Of a stretch of 64,000 nucleotides of DNA, positions 29,445-38,326 are shown piece by piece. The notes under the pieces were generated by a model. The model was not told the DNA's origin. It saw only the letters and a list, made by a program, of their open reading frames with translations, and did not search any database. The first letter of the stretch is position 1, and each line of letters opens with the position of its first letter. Source of the stretch: Duganella qianjiadongensis (GTDB lineage: Bacteria; Pseudomonadota; Gammaproteobacteria; Burkholderiales; Burkholderiaceae_D); the NCBI RefSeq assembly GCF_009857915.1, contig NZ_WWCM01000011.1:115131-179130 (forward strand), written 5' to 3'. The translations under genes were made by a program, and so were the position numbers.

Positions 29445-30804
29445 CGAAGGCTCCTTGGCTTCTCAGGTTAAACAGGCGGAACAGCGCACCGAGCCGGCGC
29501 TGGGCGTCAGCTGGCGTGGCTTTATCGTCCAGAAAATAGCGGTGTATCTCGGCGATGATGGCGTCGCGGCTGGCCTCGTCGGTGGCCATGCGATGGACCA
29601 GACTGGGGGCCTGCGCAGCAGCGCCCTGGGCAAAGCTGGTCCACGAGGCGCGCGCGCAGCTGTCCATGCGGCTAACGTCGGCATCGCGCCGCACGGAAAC
29701 GGCACCTTTCAGCTGGTTATATTCGCTCTGCACGGCAGGCGTCACCAGCAGGCGCGCCATGCGCTCCTGCGCCGGCATGTGACGATAGTCTCCCGCGAAC
29801 ATGGAGAAGCTGTCGACGCTGTACAGATGGTAGCGCGAGGTGCCCGGCGCCGTCGCGCAGGCAAAATCCTCATCGAGCACCATGCCGCGCTCCACCAGTT
29901 CCGGCTTGGCCCAGTCGCCCATGATCATCATGGCCGCTTCCTTGCGGGCGAACTGGCGCACCACATCAGGCCATGGCTTTTCATCGAGCTGGTTGCTGAT
30001 CCAGCCCTTGATGGTGCGCAGGCGTTCCAGCGCTTCCGCCGTGCGCCGGTCTGCTGCCGCAGCGGGATCGCGCCGCACGAACAGATCGCGATAGAACTCG
30101 GGGCCGCTTTCCGCCAGCAGCAGAGTCTCGAACAGAGCCGCCACCTGCCACGCTTCGCTGCTCTGCGCCAGCGGCGCCACACCGGCTGCCTTCAGACGCA
30201 AGGCGACGTTCTGGAATTCGGCCCAGCTTTGCGGCGGCGCCAGCTTATGCTGCGCCAGCAGGGCGCGATTGTAGAACAGGGTATTGATGCGATGAATGCC
30301 GAGCGGCGCCGCCACCACGTGTTTGCGGTGGCGGATCAGATTCTGTATGGTGGGGAACAGCACGCCATTCCAGTTGGCCGCCGCCGCGGCATTATCGATT
30401 TCCAGCAGCAGCCCCAGCTCGGCCCATTCGGCGATGGAGACACCGATAATCTGCGTCACCTCCGGCGCATCGCCCGCCAGTACGCGGCTCTTGAGCACCT
30501 TGCCGGCGCCCAGCCCTGCCCCGCCGGGTATCGCCGCATCTTTCCACTCCAGCCCTTCTTCGGCCATGCGCGCCGCCAGCGCATTGGCGGCCTTGCGCTC
30601 GCTGCTGGAAGTCCACCAGTGCAGCACCTGCAAGGTGGCCGGTGCCGTTCCATTACCAGCCGGCGCTGCCGTCATGGCGCTGGAACTCTGGGTGGCAGCA
30701 GTAACGCTACCAAAGGTAAGGAGTGCAAGCAGCAAGCTGGCAATGGCGCCAGAACGTAACCGGCAAAGCCTCGGCACGGCTACATGTTTTCTTGACGCAG
30801 TCAC
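29416..30804 (-). CDS. periplasmic sugar-binding protein (GtsA-like), orphan, coupled to two-component genes
   Basis: A 462-aa extracellular solute-binding protein of family 1, with a signal peptide ending near SVTAATQ. LQVLHWWTSSSERKAANALA at the mature N-terminus and VLKSRVLAGDAPEVTQIIG, then WAELGLLLEID, resemble the glucose/mannose binding proteins of the GtsA type. No permease or ATPase gene is next to it on the downstream side. Instead its 3' end overlaps the response-regulator gene by 29 bases. A perfect TATAAT stands 29 bases upstream of the ATG, so it starts the three-gene unit. I infer that it may act as the ligand receptor for the kinase rather than as a transport component, or serve both roles with the ABC genes at 33.6-38.0 kb. 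Confidence 0.88.
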   Translation of the reverse strand: MTASRKHVAVPRLCRLRSGAIASLLLALLTFGSVTAATQSSSAMTAAPAGNGTAPATLQVLHWWTSSSERKAANALAARMAEEGLEWKDAAIPGGAGLGAGKVLKSRVLAGDAPEVTQIIGVSIAEWAELGLLLEIDNAAAAANWNGVLFPTIQNLIRHRKHVVAAPLGIHRINTLFYNRALLAQHKLAPPQSWAEFQNVALRLKAAGVAPLAQSSEAWQVAALFETLLLAESGPEFYRDLFVRRDPAAAADRRTAEALERLRTIKGWISNQLDEKPWPDVVRQFARKEAAMMIMGDWAKPELVERGMVLDEDFACATAPGTSRYHLYSVDSFSMFAGDYRHMPAQERMARLLVTPAVQSEYNQLKGAVSVRRDADVSRMDSCARASWTSFAQGAAAQAPSLVHRMATDEASRDAIIAEIHRYFLDDKATPADAQRRLGALFRLFNLRSQGAFGAQNPDRRR

Positions 30805-30832
30805 TCGTTATCCCGAATAAAACAGTGTCTGG

Positions 30833-30838
30833 ATTATA
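30833..30838 (-). promoter_or_regulatory. candidate -10 box for the binding protein-regulator-kinase unit
   Basis: The minus strand reads TATAAT here, a perfect -10, 29 bases before the ATG at 30804. The -35 position (GTTCCG, weak) falls inside a strong hairpin. A promoter without a good -35 usually needs an activator, which would fit self-activation by the regulator; that is inference. Confidence 0.4.
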
Positions 30839-30846
30839 ACGGAGCC

Positions 30847-30876
30847 GGACGCTGGCGGAACCTCCGCGCAGCGTCC
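30847..30876 (-). terminator. strong stem-loop between the TonB receptor and the binding-protein gene
   Basis: GGACGCTG (30847-30854) pairs with CAGCGTCC (30869-30876), and GCGGA with TCCGC inside it, giving a 13-bp stem with one bulged base and a three-base loop. There is no U-run after it on either strand, so it is a pause, RNA-stability or weak termination signal rather than a standard intrinsic terminator. Confidence 0.5.
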
Positions 30877-30945
30877 GTAACACCTCAAATCCTTCGGCAG
30901 ACGCATGGATACAACACTGCCGTATCGTCCGCGTCGCGCGGCGCC

Positions 30946-33588
30946 TTAGAACTTGGCTTTGATACCCAGACTGTAGCGTGCACCGTTTTCATACACGCCC
31001 ACCGGCAGGCCATCGGTCGTGTTGGTACGGATCACCGCGTTACCGATATTTACTGCCGTCAGATACAGGCTGACTTTCGGCGTGATATCCCAGCTGGCTG
31101 AAGCATCCCACTGGCCGTATGCACTGGTGACATCCTGGCCGCCTTCATCGAGCGCACCGTAGGCTTTGGAACGGTAGTTATACGACAGGCGCAGGCTGTA
31201 GCCATCTTTTTCATAGAAGCCCGTGACGTTGGCCTGATTGCGCGAGTTGCCCACCACATTGAGCTTCTGGCCGCCGGCGTTGGCACCGGTCTTGGCATCG
31301 GTGTAGGTGTAGTTGACGATGGCGCCGAAACCGCTGCTGAAAGCTTGCTGCCATTGCAGTTCCAGACCGTTGACGGTTTCACCGTTGTTGGCGTTGTATG
31401 GACGGGTAACCGTGCGCGTTACGCCCGCCACGTTTTCCTGCGCCGACTTGGTGTAGATGAAGGTATCGAGCTTCTTGGCGAACAGCGTGGCCGACAGCAG
31501 CGACGCATCGGCGTAATACCACTCGGCGCCGATCTCGGCATGATTGGCGTGATACGGCTTGAGCAGCGGATTGCCGGCCGTGGCAGCATTGGTGGTGCCA
31601 CTGACTTCGGTACTGGCGCTCAGATCCGAGTAGGTGTTACGTGCCATCACACGCGCTACGGCACCGCGCACCAGCAGGTCCTTGTTCACCGAGTACACGG
31701 CATTCAGGTTGGGCAGCACATCGGTATAGCTGCGGCCCACGCTGCCCAGCGTGTAGCTGCCGTTACCATTGAGATCCTGATAGGCCGCCGAGGTCTGGTC
31801 GGTCTTGACGATACGCGCGCCGAAGTCGCCGCGCCACTGGCCGGTGGCAAAATCAGCGCGGGCGTAGGTAGCGTAGATCTTTTCCTTGATGCGGTAGTAC
31901 TCGTTCTTGGCTTCGGCGTACACCATGCCCTTATCGTACATGGCGAAGCCTTTGGAATAGGCCAGACCGTCATCCACCCACGCATACTGGGTCAGCGAGC
32001 CGGGGTTGGCCGCCTTCTGGCTCAGCAGCGGCGAAGCGCCGGTGGACAGATCAGCCAGCGTGAACGACTGCCAGCCCGGATTGCCCGGACCATCGGTACC
32101 GATGATGCGGCGGTTCTGCACCGTGGTGTCGCGGAATTTTGCGCCGAACTTCAGCGACTTGAGGAAGTCGCCATTGAGTTCCAGCGTCAGATCGCCCTGC
32201 GCATAATTCTCCTTGGTTTCCATGCGACGCACCCAGTCGCGCGAATTCTGCAGCACCAGCTTGCTCGGATCGAGCGGATTGATGTCAAGGTATTTGACCT
32301 CGTAGGTATCAGGCGCGATATTGAAGGTGGTGCGGGTATTCCCCACGAACCAGAAGTTGCGGTCATGGTCGCTGCCGCCCGAACCTTTGGTGGTGCCGGC
32401 CTGTCCATGCAGCTTCCAGTTGTCGCCATCGTAGGTGCCGTCCAGATCGAGCACCTGCGACTTCACGTAGGACTGGCGGAAGATAGGCTCGAATGACACG
32501 CCGCCCACCGGCCCAACGGTGCCGCCCACCAGTGCCTTGGTGCCGTCGGACGTCGTGATGAATTTCGGATTGGTGACCATCAGATTGTTCTTCTTGTCGG
32601 CCAGACCACCGGCTTCCCACAGATAGTTCTGGTTGCTGTTGTCCATGCTCATATCCGAGTTCATGTAGTTCAGCGTCAGATCAGTGCTGGCATTGGGCCG
32701 CGCCTGCAAGGTGATATCGCCGGTAGTGCGCTTGCGGTCCTGACGGAAGATGGCCGAACCGCCACCCCACGAAGCATAGGCACCCGGCGTCACCACGCCA
32801 TTCTGGTCGATGATGTTGTACTTGGTGGTGTCGGTGAAGTTTTCCAGACCGTCGCGGCGCATGGTGCGCTGCTGGCTGCTCAGTGCTACCAGCGCACCAA
32901 AGGTTTTCTGGTCATTGGTCCAGCTCAGCAGACCGGAAAGCTGGGGATCGGTTTTCTTCGGCAGCTTGCTGTACGTGGCCTCGGCCGATACCTGCGCCAC
33001 CAGTGGCTTGAGCTGGAAAGGCTTGCGGGTTTTCACCACCACCAGACCGCCGATGCTGCCTTCGTCCAGATCGGCCGAAGGGCTCTTGTAGACATCGATG
33101 CTGCCCACCAGTTCCGAGGCCAGAATATCGTAGTTAAAGCCGCGGCTTTGCGAGTCGTTCTTCCACCAGTAGCCGGAAGCCACGGCCTGGCCATTGAGCT
33201 GGGTAAGGTTCAGATTCTTGTCGGTGCCGCGCACGAAGATGTCGCGCCCTTCGCCCCAGGTGCGGTCCACCGAAATGCCGGGCACGCGCTGCAGCGAGTC
33301 TGCCACGTTCTTGTCGGGGAATTTACCCACATCTTCTGCCGTCACGGTGTCGACCACATTGCCGGCATCACGTTTTTCGGCCAGATTGCGCTTGAGGCGC
33401 TCGCGGATACCGCGCACTTCCACTTTCTGCTCTTCCGACTGCGCTGCCGCATCGCTGCTTGGTGCTACCTCGGCTGCGGCCACTGCTTCGGTATCCGCCG
33501 TAGCAAACACCTGCGGTGCCACAGCACTACCCAGTGCCAGTGCGATCAGGTGAGGTAATATTTTTTTCTTGAGTACCGGCTTAGTCAT
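30946..33588 (-). CDS. TonB-dependent receptor, carbohydrate (maltodextrin) type
   Basis: An 880-aa outer-membrane receptor with a signal peptide ending near VAPQVFATADT. The plug begins after EQKVEVRGIRERLKRNLAEK, followed by ITAE-like VTAEDVGKFPDKNVADSLQRVPGISVDR (in short: the VGKFPDKN and LQRVPG marks). This is the form of the Caulobacter MalA-like receptors for sugars, not of siderophore receptors. RGTDKNLNLTQLNGQ and SADLDEGSIGGLVVVKTRKPF follow. The C-terminus is YSLGIKAKF, a normal barrel end. It is read after the ATPase gene of a sugar ABC transporter with only 38 bases between them. I infer that it brings the same oligosaccharide across the outer membrane. The sugar is unknown. Confidence 0.93.
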   Translation of the reverse strand: MTKPVLKKKILPHLIALALGSAVAPQVFATADTEAVAAAEVAPSSDAAAQSEEQKVEVRGIRERLKRNLAEKRDAGNVVDTVTAEDVGKFPDKNVADSLQRVPGISVDRTWGEGRDIFVRGTDKNLNLTQLNGQAVASGYWWKNDSQSRGFNYDILASELVGSIDVYKSPSADLDEGSIGGLVVVKTRKPFQLKPLVAQVSAEATYSKLPKKTDPQLSGLLSWTNDQKTFGALVALSSQQRTMRRDGLENFTDTTKYNIIDQNGVVTPGAYASWGGGSAIFRQDRKRTTGDITLQARPNASTDLTLNYMNSDMSMDNSNQNYLWEAGGLADKKNNLMVTNPKFITTSDGTKALVGGTVGPVGGVSFEPIFRQSYVKSQVLDLDGTYDGDNWKLHGQAGTTKGSGGSDHDRNFWFVGNTRTTFNIAPDTYEVKYLDINPLDPSKLVLQNSRDWVRRMETKENYAQGDLTLELNGDFLKSLKFGAKFRDTTVQNRRIIGTDGPGNPGWQSFTLADLSTGASPLLSQKAANPGSLTQYAWVDDGLAYSKGFAMYDKGMVYAEAKNEYYRIKEKIYATYARADFATGQWRGDFGARIVKTDQTSAAYQDLNGNGSYTLGSVGRSYTDVLPNLNAVYSVNKDLLVRGAVARVMARNTYSDLSASTEVSGTTNAATAGNPLLKPYHANHAEIGAEWYYADASLLSATLFAKKLDTFIYTKSAQENVAGVTRTVTRPYNANNGETVNGLELQWQQAFSSGFGAIVNYTYTDAKTGANAGGQKLNVVGNSRNQANVTGFYEKDGYSLRLSYNYRSKAYGALDEGGQDVTSAYGQWDASASWDITPKVSLYLTAVNIGNAVIRTNTTDGLPVGVYENGARYSLGIKAKF

Positions 33589-33626
33589 TCAATTCTCCTT
33601 GTTGAAAACAGTGAACCGCGTCGATA

Positions 33627-34766
33627 TCAGGCACTGCGCATCATGCTGCGCGCTGCCGACACCATATTTCCGGGCCGCAGACGGCGTAGCGCCTGCCCCC
33701 GCTCATCAAACACGTGGAAGGCCGTGCTGTCTGCTGAAAAGACGATGCTCTGTCCGATCGCGACGTGTCTTTCTCCGTCCCCACGTATCACCACGTCTTC
33801 TCCACCTTCACGACTGACGTAGATGTAATTGGCTTCGCCCAGGTGTTCGACCACACTGACCTCGCCTTTGAATTGTTCCGAACCGCTGTCCGATTCGCTG
33901 ATATGTTCGGCCCGCAGCCCCAGCGTGACCGCCGCACCGGCAGCCAGTGCACTGCCATCGACAGCGGCGCGCACCAGTTCGCCGCTGGCCAGCTGCACCA
34001 GCACGCCGCCTACGTGGGCAGTCACCACCGAGCCCGCCATAAAATTCATTTTCGGCGAACCAATAAAACCGGCCACAAACAGGTTGCGCGGCTGCTGGTA
34101 CAGGTCTAGTGGCGAACCAGACTGCTGGATATGCCCTTCGTGCATCACCACGATCTTGTCGCCCAGCGTCATGGCTTCCACCTGATCGTGGGTGACGTAG
34201 ACGATGGTGGCATCGAGCTGGCGGTGCAGCTTGGCGATTTCCAGCCGGGTCTGCACACGCAGTGCCGCATCCAGATTCGATAGCGGCTCGTCGAACAGGA
34301 ACAGGCGCGGTTCGCGCACGATGGCGCGGCCTATCGCCACCCGCTGCCGCTGGCCGCCCGACAGTTCGCGTGGCAACCGTTCCAGCAGATGGCCTATCTT
34401 CAGCGTGGCAGCAGCGTGCTCGATGCGCTCGCGTATCTGCGCCTTATCCTTCCCCGCCACTTTCAGGCCGAAGGCCATGTTCTGGTACACCGTCATGTGC
34501 GGATACAGGGCATAGCTCTGAAACACCATGGCGATGCCGCGCTCTGCCGGCGGCAGATGGTTGACCACCTGATCGCCGATCAGCATATTGCCGCCGCTGA
34601 TATCTTCCAGACCGCACAGCATGCGCAACAAGGTCGATTTGCCGCAGCCGGAAGGGCCTACCAGCACGACGAATTCGCCGTGGGCGATGTCCAGATCGAT
34701 GCCGGCCAGGATATCGGTCTTGCCGTCATAGGACTTGCGCAAAGCTTGGAGGCTGACACTAGCCAT
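33627..34766 (-). CDS. sugar ABC transporter ATP-binding protein (MalK/UgpC type)
   Basis: A 379-aa ATPase that powers uptake through the two permeases upstream. It has Walker A GPSGCGKST (about residues 37-45), signature LSGGQRQRVAIGRA, Walker B LFLFDEPLSNLD, and the switch His in VTHDQVEAM. The C-terminal third is the OB-fold (TOBE) regulatory domain of the MalK/UgpC/MsmK family. It starts 15 bases after the MalG-like gene. Confidence 0.95.
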   Translation of the reverse strand: MASVSLQALRKSYDGKTDILAGIDLDIAHGEFVVLVGPSGCGKSTLLRMLCGLEDISGGNMLIGDQVVNHLPPAERGIAMVFQSYALYPHMTVYQNMAFGLKVAGKDKAQIRERIEHAAATLKIGHLLERLPRELSGGQRQRVAIGRAIVREPRLFLFDEPLSNLDAALRVQTRLEIAKLHRQLDATIVYVTHDQVEAMTLGDKIVVMHEGHIQQSGSPLDLYQQPRNLFVAGFIGSPKMNFMAGSVVTAHVGGVLVQLASGELVRAAVDGSALAAGAAVTLGLRAEHISESDSGSEQFKGEVSVVEHLGEANYIYVSREGGEDVVIRGDGERHVAIGQSIVFSADSTAFHVFDERGQALRRLRPGNMVSAARSMMRSA

Positions 34767-34781
34767 TTATTTCCTCTTTGA

Positions 34782-35675
34782 TTATTTGACCGCGCCAGCC
34801 GTCAGGCCGCGGATCAGTTGACGCGAAAACAGCGCATACAGAATCAGCATGGGGATCACGGCCAGCGACAGTGCCGCCAGTACCGAGTTCCAGTCCGTGA
34901 CGTACTGGCCGATGAACTGCTGCACCCCCAGCGTGACGGTGCGGGTAGATTCGGACGGCGCCAGTATCAGCGGGAACCACAGGTCATTCCATGCGGGGAT
35001 CATGGTGAACACGGCCACCGTGGCTATGGCTGGACGGATCAGCGGCAAGATCACCTGAAAGAAGATCTTCACTTCGCCCACGCCATCGCAGCGCGCCGCA
35101 TCCTTCAGTTCCGCCGGAACCTGGCGCATGAATTCGGACAGAATCATCACGGCCAGCGGCAAACCCTGCGCCGTGTACACCAGCACCAGCGCCGTCAGCG
35201 TGTTGACCAGATCGAGCTTCACCATCAGTTCCAGTATCGACACCGTGCCCAGGCGGATAGGAATCATGATGCCCAGCGCCAGGAACAGCGTGAGCAGACG
35301 GTTACCCATGAAGCGGTATTCCGACAGCGCCCACGACGCCATGGCGCCGAACAACACGATGCAGAACAGCGCCAGCAGCGTCACGATCAGGCTGTTGCCG
35401 AAGTAGTGCAGGAAGTTGGTGCTGGCTATCACCTTGACGAAGCCGCTGAAGGTCAGCGATTCCATCGTAGGCAGCGCCAGCGGATCATCGAATATGGCCG
35501 CCCGCGTTTTCACCGAGTTAATCAGGATCAGGGCTATCGGGAACAGCGCCAGTGCGGTATAAGCCAGCAGTGCGGCGTGCACCATCAGGCGGCCGATGTC
35601 GATGCGCGTACTGCCGGTCTGCGCCGGCGTGGCGGGCGTTACGGGGTATTCAGGTTTCATAGCAATCACAGTCAT
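34782..35675 (-). CDS. sugar ABC transporter permease (MalG type)
   Basis: A 297-aa inner-membrane permease with six predicted helices. The EAA loop that docks the ATPase reads ELKDAARCDGVGEVKIFFQV. LINSVKTRAAIFDDPLALP after the first helix is typical for MalG-like subunits. The start is uncertain: ATG at 35675 (11 bases after the MalF-like stop), 35660, or 35696 inside the preceding gene; none has a strong ribosome-binding site. It pairs with the MalF-like permease just upstream. Confidence 0.93.
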   Translation of the reverse strand: MTVIAMKPEYPVTPATPAQTGSTRIDIGRLMVHAALLAYTALALFPIALILINSVKTRAAIFDDPLALPTMESLTFSGFVKVIASTNFLHYFGNSLIVTLLALFCIVLFGAMASWALSEYRFMGNRLLTLFLALGIMIPIRLGTVSILELMVKLDLVNTLTALVLVYTAQGLPLAVMILSEFMRQVPAELKDAARCDGVGEVKIFFQVILPLIRPAIATVAVFTMIPAWNDLWFPLILAPSESTRTVTLGVQQFIGQYVTDWNSVLAALSLAVIPMLILYALFSRQLIRGLTAGAVK

Positions 35676-35685
35676 GGCGCAAGCT

Positions 35686-36612
35686 TCACAGAGCAAAGCG
35701 GGTCAGGCGGCGCTGTACGGCCACGAAGTACACGCCCACACCGGCCAGTATCACGAGGAACATCAGGGTGGCCACCGCCGAGCCCAGATAGGCATTCCCC
35801 ACCTGCGCCTGATAGCCGAAGAAGGTGCGGTAGAACAGCGTGCCCAGTATGTCGGTCGAGTAGTTAGGCCCGGCCAGCGCACCTTTGACGGAGTAGATCA
35901 GGTCAAAAGCGTTGAAGTTGGCGACAAAGGTCAGAATGGTGACCAGACCCAGCGTGGGATAGATCAGCGGCAGCTTGATCTGCCAGAAGATGCGCATGGC
36001 GCTGGCCCCTTCCACATGGGCCGCCTCGATAATCTCGTCGGGCACGGCCAGCAGCGCCGCGTAGATCAGCATCATCGGCATGCCGATGTACTGCCACACC
36101 GAGACGATGGACAGCGTGGTCAGCGCCGTTTCCTCCTGCCCCAGCCACGGTGCAAACAGCTCGGCCAGACCGGCATAGCCCAGCAGCTTTTCGCCCACGC
36201 CCCACAGCGGCGACAGGATCAGCTGCCAGATAAAGCCGATGATGACCACCGACAGCAGCGTGGGCAAAAAGATCAGCGTGCGGTAGGTACGGGCACCGCG
36301 CAGGCCTTTGAGACTGAACAGGGTGGCCAGCGCCAGCCCGATGGGATTCTGCAGCAGCATATGGATGGCGAAGAAGCGGGCATTATTCACCATGGCGTTC
36401 CAGAAGCCGGCCGACCAGTCGGGGTCGAGCAGGATGGTGCGAAAATTTTCCAGCCCGGCATACACGGCTTTGCCATTCTCGTCGGCACTGAAGAAGCCCT
36501 GTGCCAGCGTCTGCGCCAGCGGCATGGCGCTGAACAGCGTGTAGATCAGCAGGGCCGGCGCCAGAAACAGCACCAGCTGCCATGGCCTGACTGTGTGAAC
36601 AGCATGTTTCAA
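35686..36612 (-). CDS. sugar ABC transporter permease (MalF type)
   Basis: A 308-aa inner-membrane permease with about six helices, starting MKHAVHTVRPWQLVLFLAPA. The EAA loop is DEIIEAAHVEGASAMRIFWQI. It lacks the extra periplasmic domain of E. coli MalF, as is usual for this family of smaller sugar transporters. The gene is about 100 bases downstream of the binding protein and is followed directly by the MalG-like gene. Confidence 0.94.
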   Translation of the reverse strand: MKHAVHTVRPWQLVLFLAPALLIYTLFSAMPLAQTLAQGFFSADENGKAVYAGLENFRTILLDPDWSAGFWNAMVNNARFFAIHMLLQNPIGLALATLFSLKGLRGARTYRTLIFLPTLLSVVIIGFIWQLILSPLWGVGEKLLGYAGLAELFAPWLGQEETALTTLSIVSVWQYIGMPMMLIYAALLAVPDEIIEAAHVEGASAMRIFWQIKLPLIYPTLGLVTILTFVANFNAFDLIYSVKGALAGPNYSTDILGTLFYRTFFGYQAQVGNAYLGSAVATLMFLVILAGVGVYFVAVQRRLTRFAL

Positions 36613-36716
36613 GAAAGACTCCAGTATTCGTGTCTGTACGGGTGAAAAAAGCGACCGGCACCGCGCCCGGCGCCGGTCCAGGAATCACACCATCATCGGG
36701 GGAGATGTATGTGATG

Positions 36717-37967
36717 CTACTTTTGCTGTGGTTTGTACCACTTGGCAAAACCGCTCTGCAGCTTGGCCGCCGCGTCTTTCGGCGCCAGCTTGCCGTTCAA
36801 AACCTGTGCGTTGACGTTCCACAGTTCGCTCTCCATGCTGGGCTGGCCACGGTTCAGCACCTGTGCATTGAAGCGTATGGTCGATGCGCAGCTGTTGCGC
36901 CATTCGGCCACCTGCTTGGCGACCGGATCGCGCACCGCGATCAGGTGGTTGGACAGCGAGAAGAAGCCGGTGACACGATTGGTGTACAGGTCGGCGAACT
37001 CCTGTGAGCCTACCCAGGCGAGGAATTTGTAGGCATCCTCCTTGTTGCGCGACTTGCGGTTGATGCCTATGCCGATATCCATATGATCGGAAATAAAGCA
37101 GGGATCACCGAGCTTGCGCACGGGTGGCGGAAAAGCCCCCAGTTCCAGCCCTGCGATCTGGCCGAAATACGAGATATCCCACGAGCCCGCAGGATAGATG
37201 GCAGCGCGTCCGAGCGAGAACTGGTTCTGGCTATCGCCATAAGTCTGCGCGCTGGCGCCGCGCGGCAGATAGCTGCCCATGCGCTGTTCGAACTGCAGTG
37301 CTTCCACAAACGGCGCGTCGGTCAGCCTGGCTTTACCGGCGATCAGCGCCTTGCGCCCTTCCTCGCCGCGCCAGAAATTAGGGCCGATATTGGTATAAAC
37401 CATCTGGCTAGACTCCCACTGGTCGGCAGTGCCCAGCGCCAGCGGGGCCACTCCACCTTTTTTCAAGGTATCGAGTACGGCGAAAAACTCATCGACCGTG
37501 CGCGGCGCCTGCAGATTGAATTTCTTGAAGAGTTTTTTGTTGTACAGGAAGCCGTGGATCACGGAGGCGATAGGCATGCAGAAAGTGTCTTTACCATCAT
37601 CGGTCTGCCACGCCACCATGGCCGTAGCAGGAAAATTCTGCATGCCGGCTTTGCCGTCGAGCTTATCCAGCTGACCCTTTTTGTACAGCGCCAGCGACAC
37701 ATCGAAGGGACGGCAGGCGATCAGATCACCGGCAGTGCCACCAGCCAGCCGCGCAGCGAGGCTGGAATCGTATTCGGTGGGCGCGGTCGGCGCGAACTTC
37801 ACTTCTATGCCCGGATGGTTTTTCTCGAAGGCGGGCAGCAGCACTTTTTCCCACAGCGCTTTGTCATCCACGCGCCAGCTTTCGATAATCAGCGTGCCAG
37901 CATGCGCCGTCTGTGCCAGCAAACCAGCGACGAGCAAAGCCTTACGAAATAACGGACTAACAGTCAT
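36717..37967 (-). CDS. periplasmic sugar-binding protein of the ABC transporter
   Basis: A 416-aa family 1 extracellular solute-binding protein; signal peptide ends near LAQTAHAG. The mature start TLIIESWRVDDKALWEKVLLPAF and the FEKNHPGIEVKF stretch are typical for oligosaccharide binders. It is first in the run binding protein-permease-permease-ATPase-TonB receptor. An AAGGAAG ribosome-binding site supports the ATG at 37967. It differs clearly from the second binding protein at 29416-30804, so the locus encodes two receptors of different type. Confidence 0.94.
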   Translation of the reverse strand: MTVSPLFRKALLVAGLLAQTAHAGTLIIESWRVDDKALWEKVLLPAFEKNHPGIEVKFAPTAPTEYDSSLAARLAGGTAGDLIACRPFDVSLALYKKGQLDKLDGKAGMQNFPATAMVAWQTDDGKDTFCMPIASVIHGFLYNKKLFKKFNLQAPRTVDEFFAVLDTLKKGGVAPLALGTADQWESSQMVYTNIGPNFWRGEEGRKALIAGKARLTDAPFVEALQFEQRMGSYLPRGASAQTYGDSQNQFSLGRAAIYPAGSWDISYFGQIAGLELGAFPPPVRKLGDPCFISDHMDIGIGINRKSRNKEDAYKFLAWVGSQEFADLYTNRVTGFFSLSNHLIAVRDPVAKQVAEWRNSCASTIRFNAQVLNRGQPSMESELWNVNAQVLNGKLAPKDAAAKLQSGFAKWYKPQQK

Positions 37968-38326
37968 GTAACTTCCTTATCTATGGCCATCTTTACAACG
38001 ATGAAGCCATACTAGCACCGCCATTTCTGTGACAAAACCATCACGCCAGCCTCACGCAACAAAATATAAGTATATGAATTTATTGGATATTTTAATTTCT
38101 ACGCAATGCCAGCCTTACAATTCGTAACGCTCACTGGCATAGACAAGCCAGAAACCGCAAAAAGCCGCGCAACTCTGCAATGCAAGGTAAGAAAACCTTA
38201 CAAAACTTAACAAAACTCTGCGCCGTCTGTTGTCAGTTCGCCGCATGGCTCACCACTAGTCGTCACACGCCCGTAACACACGGTCGTTAAGCTCCTGCGT
38301 TTCCAATAACGCACGATAGTTCTTTT
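37968..38326. promoter_or_regulatory. 359-base divergent control region between sugar and phytase operons
   Basis: No gene is seen. It must hold the promoters of the sugar ABC operon (leftward) and the TonB receptor-phosphatase operon (rightward). Seen: an inverted repeat TGCCAG (38107-38112) / CTGGCA (38134-38139) enclosing a smaller palindrome TTAC-AATTC-GTAA (38115-38127). Also AAAAC three times at exact 10-base steps (38192, 38202, 38212), with the last two in CTTACAAAAC/CTTAACAAAAC direct repeats. The part at about 38060-38100 is AT-rich. Which regulator binds is unknown. Confidence 0.5.
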
